Assembly: GCA_030424825.1 (NCBI GenBank)
Contig: JAUHWE010000170.1
Span: forward strand, 1-8,192
Length of the DNA stretch: 8,192 nucleotides
Direction: 5' to 3'
Source: Verrucomicrobiia bacterium
Lineage (GTDB): Bacteria > Verrucomicrobiota > Verrucomicrobiia > Opitutales > Opitutaceae
Within the stretch, counting starts at the first letter, position 1. Every line of letters starts with the position of its first letter. This document shows positions 4,914 to 8,192 of this stretch, one piece after another. The notes below the pieces were generated by a model. It saw only the letters and a list, made by a program, of their open reading frames with translations, did no database searches and had not been told where the DNA came from. The translations under genes and the position numbers were made by a program.

Positions 4914-7697
4914 TCAATACACATACAAAAATTCGTTACTATTGAATACGACGAGGCAAAGGTCGGATAGGGCTCTCGTCTTGGCATCGACATCGGCTAG
5001 CGATGGGTCAGAGACGTAGTCTTCGAAGCCAAACAGGACCTCCTTGAATGTGAAAGGGGCACCGGTCATCTCCTCGACTGCGGAGCGTTGCACCTCTCTT
5101 GGAAACACTCTGGGAGCGAAATCCAGGTTCTCGTGGCGCTTCTCCATCTTATTCCAATGTTCGAGAGAAAGAGCTAGCTTCTCTTGGTCGGGTTTACGCC
5201 CATAGGGTCGTTGAAAGAGATCTTCGACGGCTTTCTTCCGTGCTTTGTTTTTTTGAAGAAGGTCTATTGCTGTGGCGATGGATCGATTGAGGGAGTCTTC
5301 GCCATTGAAGAGACTGAAAACTTGGGGTGTCACGGTAGATGATTGGCGCAACTCGCAGGACTCGTCTGGACTTGGTTGGTTGAATACCTCCATAAACGGA
5401 TTGCGGAGACCGCGGATTTTCTTGGCATAGACCGAACGGCGATTGCGTAGTTCAGGGGTTCGGGAGGGTTCGTAGGATGCGGCAAATGAACCCATCACCT
5501 GACGAGGTTGGAGGGCTACGTCCATATTGATTTCAGGGCGGGCGGGGAGTCCGCCAATGGTCGGGCTCAACTCGCCCGATACGTAGAGCATGCTATCGCG
5601 CAGTTCCTCCGCGCTGAGACTCCGTTGTCTGAATACCGCGTAGGTCTCACCTAGTGGGTCCTTTTCGTCGAGAAGTTCTCGATTCCCATGTTCACTGGAT
5701 CGCCGATAGGTTTCGGAGGACATGATCAAGCGATGAAGATCCTTTATCGACCATCCATTTTCGATAAACCGGGTTGCGAGAAAATCGAGCAATTCCGGAT
5801 GGGTTGGCTTGCCCGCCATCGCTCCGAAATTGTTGGGGTTGGCTGCGATTCCCCGCGAAAAATGGTAGCTCCAGATCCGGTTAACGATGGATCGAGGGAC
5901 CAGGACATTTTCCGGGCTCGCTAGCCATTTGGCGAAGGCCAGTCGGCGGCCTTCGGGTGACTTAGGAATGGTGTTCCAAGGAGTCGCTTCGATGGTGTCA
6001 TTGGATCCGGGCAGGGCGCTAAACACGCCCGGTGTGACGGCTTCGCCCCGCCCAAACGGGTCTCCTCCAGTCAGAATGTGAGCACTTTCGTAAGTTCCTC
6101 CCTCGTTGGGGTTCTCTGGCATCGTCAGCATGGATCCCGATTTCTGCGCTTGTTTCGGCGAAGGGCCTGTGTAGACCGACATCGCGTAGGGCTCGAATTT
6201 CTTGCTCTCGAACTCGGTTCGATTGACATTCTTTTGGCCCACTTTGACGATACCTATTTCCTCGTCGGATAAACCGATGTTCCGAGGTGGGAGTTTCTCG
6301 TCCGGCACTCCTTGTTTCATGAGCTCCCTACGCGTGCCGACGGGGAGGCCATTGTCGATGCACCATTGTTCGCGGGCTGCTCTCTCCTTTTTGTCGAGCG
6401 TATCACGCATTTCCGTGAAATACTGTATTCGCTTCTCCATGACCTCTTTCTCGTCTGTGTCGACCAGCGATTCATAATCCTGAAAGGGAACCACGCGATC
6501 CGCGAAATGGGTAGTATTGAAAACCGCCTGAATCCGATAGTAATCCTTAGTGGGAATCGGATCAAATTTGTGGTCGTGGCAACGAGCGCATTGCAAGGGG
6601 TGGGAGAGGAAGGTTTGTCCGACAATGTCGGTTACGTCATCGAGGAATTGCTGCCGGGTTTCTCGCGCCACTGACATTGCGGTGTGCTCCCATGGCCCCA
6701 TTCTCAGGAATCCGGTAGCGAGAATCATTTCGGGATTATTGGGATCCCATTCGTCTCCCGCGATCTGTTCGATAATAAACTGATCGTAGGGTTTGTCCTG
6801 ATTGAAAGAGCGAATGACATAGTCGCGGTAGCGCCAGGCGTTGGGACGTTCGTAATCATTCGAGTAGCCAGCCGAATCCGCGTACCGTACCACGTCGAGC
6901 CAGTGCCGTCCCCATTGCTCTCCGTAGCGGGGATCTGCGAGGAGCCTTTCAAGGACTTCTTGGAATGCTTCCTCGTCAGTACGTTTGTCATTGAGAAAGG
7001 CATCGACCGCTTCGGGTGAAGGCGGGAGTCCTATCAGATCGAAAGTGGCCCGACGGATTAGGGTTCTGCGATCGGCTAGCGGAGCTGCGGGAATGTCGTA
7101 CTGCTCGAGTTTGTAATCGATGAACGCGTCGATGGGATTGGCGCTTTTGCTTTTGGTTTTTGGAATGACGGGATTCTTTATTGGCTGATAGGCCCAAAGG
7201 TTTTCCTCCTTGTATCGCCGATTAGCCCATTCTTCGGAAAGCGCGCCGCTGGTTTGCACGATCATTCCCTCCGCGTACTGGTCGCGAATTAGGGCGACTC
7301 GATCCTCGTCAGGCCAAGGGGCTCCCGCGTCTATCCAGTCGCGGATCGCCCATGTCTGAGCTTCCGTGAGGCGGTCATTTTCCTTGGGAGGCATTTCGTA
7401 GTCGGGATCCTCCCAGCGAATCGCTTCCATTATGAAGCTGAATTCGGAATCCCCGGGGATCACAACGTCTTCGAAGGATTCACCCCCTTTGAGCAATCCT
7501 TCCCGATTGGTGAGATCCAGTTCTCCTTCGATTTCCTCTGGATCGTCCCCGTGGCATGAAAAGCATTTATCTGCCAAGATAGGCAATGCCTTTAAGGCGA
7601 AAAGCTTCTCTCCCTCGGTGAAATCATCATTGGCCAAGGCGGTGGCACTGGTCAACAATGTGGCTCCAAGGGCTAGGCTAGTTAAGTGAGGGGTCAT
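4914..7697 (-). CDS. PSD1 (planctomycete cytochrome c)/DUF1549/DUF1553 protein
   Basis: A large exported haem protein of 927 residues, a usual size for this family; its reaction is unknown. From ATG 7697 it has a Sec signal peptide (hydrophobic 5-21, ALA cleavage after 22). A PSD1 c-type haem domain follows, with C45-F-S-C48-H49 and a likely axial Met in EMPP (M102). DUF1549 covers about 188-404, including the NPIDAFIDYKL and TFDLIGLPPSPE blocks and a second CxxCH, C370-A-R-C-H374, followed by DHKFDPIPTKDYY. A charged helical stretch (about 410-450) links to DUF1553 (about 580-925), with WLASPENVLVPRSIVNRIW and the typical C-terminal SNEFLYVY. The frame is open upstream to a TTG at 7805, but that start would put 36 residues before the signal peptide, so I reject it. 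No obvious Shine-Dalgarno sequence is seen. It is the first gene of a minus-strand unit with DUF1501 and diverges from a sulfatase gene. Confidence 0.93.
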   Translation of the reverse strand: MTPHLTSLALGATLLTSATALANDDFTEGEKLFALKALPILADKCFSCHGDDPEEIEGELDLTNREGLLKGGESFEDVVIPGDSEFSFIMEAIRWEDPDYEMPPKENDRLTEAQTWAIRDWIDAGAPWPDEDRVALIRDQYAEGMIVQTSGALSEEWANRRYKEENLWAYQPIKNPVIPKTKSKSANPIDAFIDYKLEQYDIPAAPLADRRTLIRRATFDLIGLPPSPEAVDAFLNDKRTDEEAFQEVLERLLADPRYGEQWGRHWLDVVRYADSAGYSNDYERPNAWRYRDYVIRSFNQDKPYDQFIIEQIAGDEWDPNNPEMILATGFLRMGPWEHTAMSVARETRQQFLDDVTDIVGQTFLSHPLQCARCHDHKFDPIPTKDYYRIQAVFNTTHFADRVVPFQDYESLVDTDEKEVMEKRIQYFTEMRDTLDKKERAAREQWCIDNGLPVGTRRELMKQGVPDEKLPPRNIGLSDEEIGIVKVGQKNVNRTEFESKKFEPYAMSVYTGPSPKQAQKSGSMLTMPENPNEGGTYESAHILTGGDPFGRGEAVTPGVFSALPGSNDTIEATPWNTIPKSPEGRRLAFAKWLASPENVLVPRSIVNRIWSYHFSRGIAANPNNFGAMAGKPTHPELLDFLATRFIENGWSIKDLHRLIMSSETYRRSSEHGNRELLDEKDPLGETYAVFRQRSLSAEELRDSMLYVSGELSPTIGGLPARPEINMDVALQPRQVMGSFAASYEPSRTPELRNRRSVYAKKIRGLRNPFMEVFNQPSPDESCELRQSSTVTPQVFSLFNGEDSLNRSIATAIDLLQKNKARKKAVEDLFQRPYGRKPDQEKLALSLEHWNKMEKRHENLDFAPRVFPREVQRSAVEEMTGAPFTFKEVLFGFEDYVSDPSLADVDAKTRALSDLCLVVFNSNEFLYVY

Positions 7698-7901
7698 GTA
7701 AGCGAGTTTTAGTGTACTTGGAAAATGACTCGACGGATTGACGATGGCAAGACCCGCCGGAGATGGAAAGAATGTTCCTAGCGGGTCATTAGCTCCCTTG
7801 ATCAATTCCTATAAATGGGCACACTGCAGAACTCCATCGGTTCAAATTGAAAATTGATATCCACAGTTTATTCATTAATCGTTATCTTTCCAGTATTAAT
7901 C
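7698..7901. other. Divergent intergenic region between PSD1-domain gene and sulfatase
   Basis: The 204 bases between the two divergent starts must contain the promoters of both. The half next to the sulfatase (about 7840-7901) is clearly AT-richer than the surrounding genes. ATTAATC occurs twice in direct orientation (7874-7880 and 7895-7901). The second copy is part of a palindrome over the sulfatase start. I found no convincing -35/-10 pair with proper spacing on either strand, and no Shine-Dalgarno sequence before 7902. Confidence 0.45.
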
Positions 7902-7909
7902 ATGATTAA
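7896..7909. promoter_or_regulatory. 14-base perfect palindrome over the sulfatase start codon
   Basis: TTAATCATGATTAA is its own reverse complement and has the ATG of the right-hand sulfatase at its centre. ATTAATC also appears 21 bases upstream in the same orientation. This could be a dimer-binding operator for a repressor, or chance in an AT-rich leader; a regulator is not encoded nearby in this window. Confidence 0.3.
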
Positions 7910-8192
7910 GAAAAACCTCCCTTACTTACCTTTATTTTGCCTGATTTCGACATTTTGTATCGGGGGCTTTCAAGCACTCGCGGATGACAGACCCAATGTC
8001 CTGATTATACTCACTGACGATCTGGGTTACTCAGATCTCGGATTTCAAGGCGGGGAGATTGAGACACCAAATATCGACCGGCTGGCGCGGGATGGTCTGA
8101 CGTTTACCCAATTCTACAATTGCGCCCGTTGCGGTCCGACTCGAGCGAGTATCATGACGGGGCTCTATAGTCACCAGGTCGGCGTTTACGAA
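7902..8192 (+). CDS. Arylsulfatase-like S1 sulfatase, N-terminal part only
   Basis: The first 97 residues of an exported sulfatase; the frame is still open at the right edge of the window. A signal peptide is evident: KK at 3-4, hydrophobic 8-22, and a cleavage site near ALA (25-27). RPNVLIILTDDLGYSDLG follows, with metal-binding D39 and D40, and then TPNIDRLARDG. The active-site signature is C77-G-P-T-R, then ASIMTGLYSHQVG. Cys-type sulfatases with Thr in place of Ser (CxPTR) are common in the arylsulfatase branch, so C77 should be converted to formylglycine. The sequence differs clearly from the sulfatase at the left end (DDLGYSDLG and TGLYSHQ against DDLRPELNCYG and TGRRPDT), so the two are not recent duplicates and probably serve different substrates. 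ATG 7902 is chosen because the signal peptide begins there; no Shine-Dalgarno sequence is visible. Confidence 0.93.
   Translation, partial: MIKKNLPYLPLFCLISTFCIGGFQALADDRPNVLIILTDDLGYSDLGFQGGEIETPNIDRLARDGLTFTQFYNCARCGPTRASIMTGLYSHQVGVYE

Noticed and set aside
4740..4993. Short open frames on both strands sharing a VGRERPAPP-like peptide with a frame at 3054-3302
   Set aside because: The shared peptide is just the translation of the repeated hairpin; the frames cross repeats and neighbouring gene ends.
6312..6674. Plus-strand open frame of 120 codons opposite the PSD1-domain gene
   Set aside because: Antisense to well-conserved DUF1549 sequence, including CARCHDHKFDP; no independent coding signal.
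7698..7805. Extended N-terminus of the PSD1-domain protein from a TTG at 7805
   Set aside because: It would place 36 residues before a complete signal peptide; ATG 7697 begins exactly at that signal peptide.
1..8192. CRISPR array, tRNA, rRNA, insertion sequence or phage genes
   Set aside because: I saw no regularly spaced repeats, no cloverleaf or rRNA-like sequence, and no transposase or integrase motif in any frame.

Overview
The window looks like a polysaccharide- or sulfate-ester-scavenging segment from a bacterium of the Planctomycetes-Verrucomicrobia-Lentisphaerae group. The main reason is the gene content: two S1-family sulfatases, a Tat-exported DUF1501 protein, and a large PSD1 (planctomycete cytochrome c)/DUF1549/DUF1553 protein. 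This set is strongly enriched in that group. Moderate base composition, weak or absent Shine-Dalgarno sequences and imperfect 'GGGCGAGAGC...' hairpin repeats would fit a marine verrucomicrobium (Opitutae-like), but the lineage is an inference.

Layout. (1) Positions 1 to about 1328, minus strand: an iduronate-2-sulfatase-like sulfatase that runs off the left edge, so its C-terminus is missing. (2) About 1329-1481: a divergent intergenic region. (3) 1482-2186, plus strand: a short-chain dehydrogenase/reductase of 234 residues. (4) 2284-3186, plus strand: a 300-residue beta-hydroxyacid dehydrogenase of the 3-hydroxyisobutyrate dehydrogenase superfamily, with a non-canonical substrate loop. (5) 3219-3287: a long imperfect hairpin between convergent genes. 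(6) 3306-4748, minus strand: DUF1501 protein with a twin-arginine signal. (7) 4772-4888: a second, more elaborate copy of the same hairpin family. (8) 4914-7697, minus strand: the PSD1/DUF1549/DUF1553 protein, read first in a two-gene minus-strand unit with DUF1501. (9) 7698-7901: a divergent intergenic region. (10) 7902-8192, plus strand: the N-terminal 97 residues of a second, arylsulfatase-like sulfatase that runs off the right edge.

How it may work together (inference). The sulfatases have signal peptides and would remove sulfate from exogenous glycans or other sulfate esters outside the cytoplasm. The two soluble dehydrogenases could act on released carbonyl or hydroxyacid intermediates. 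The DUF1501 and PSD1/DUF1549/DUF1553 proteins form a very common but biochemically uncharacterised couple: one alkaline-phosphatase-fold-like and Tat-exported, the other haem-binding and Sec-exported. That couple is the least understood system here. Nothing in the window is an evident transposon, phage, CRISPR array, tRNA or rRNA.
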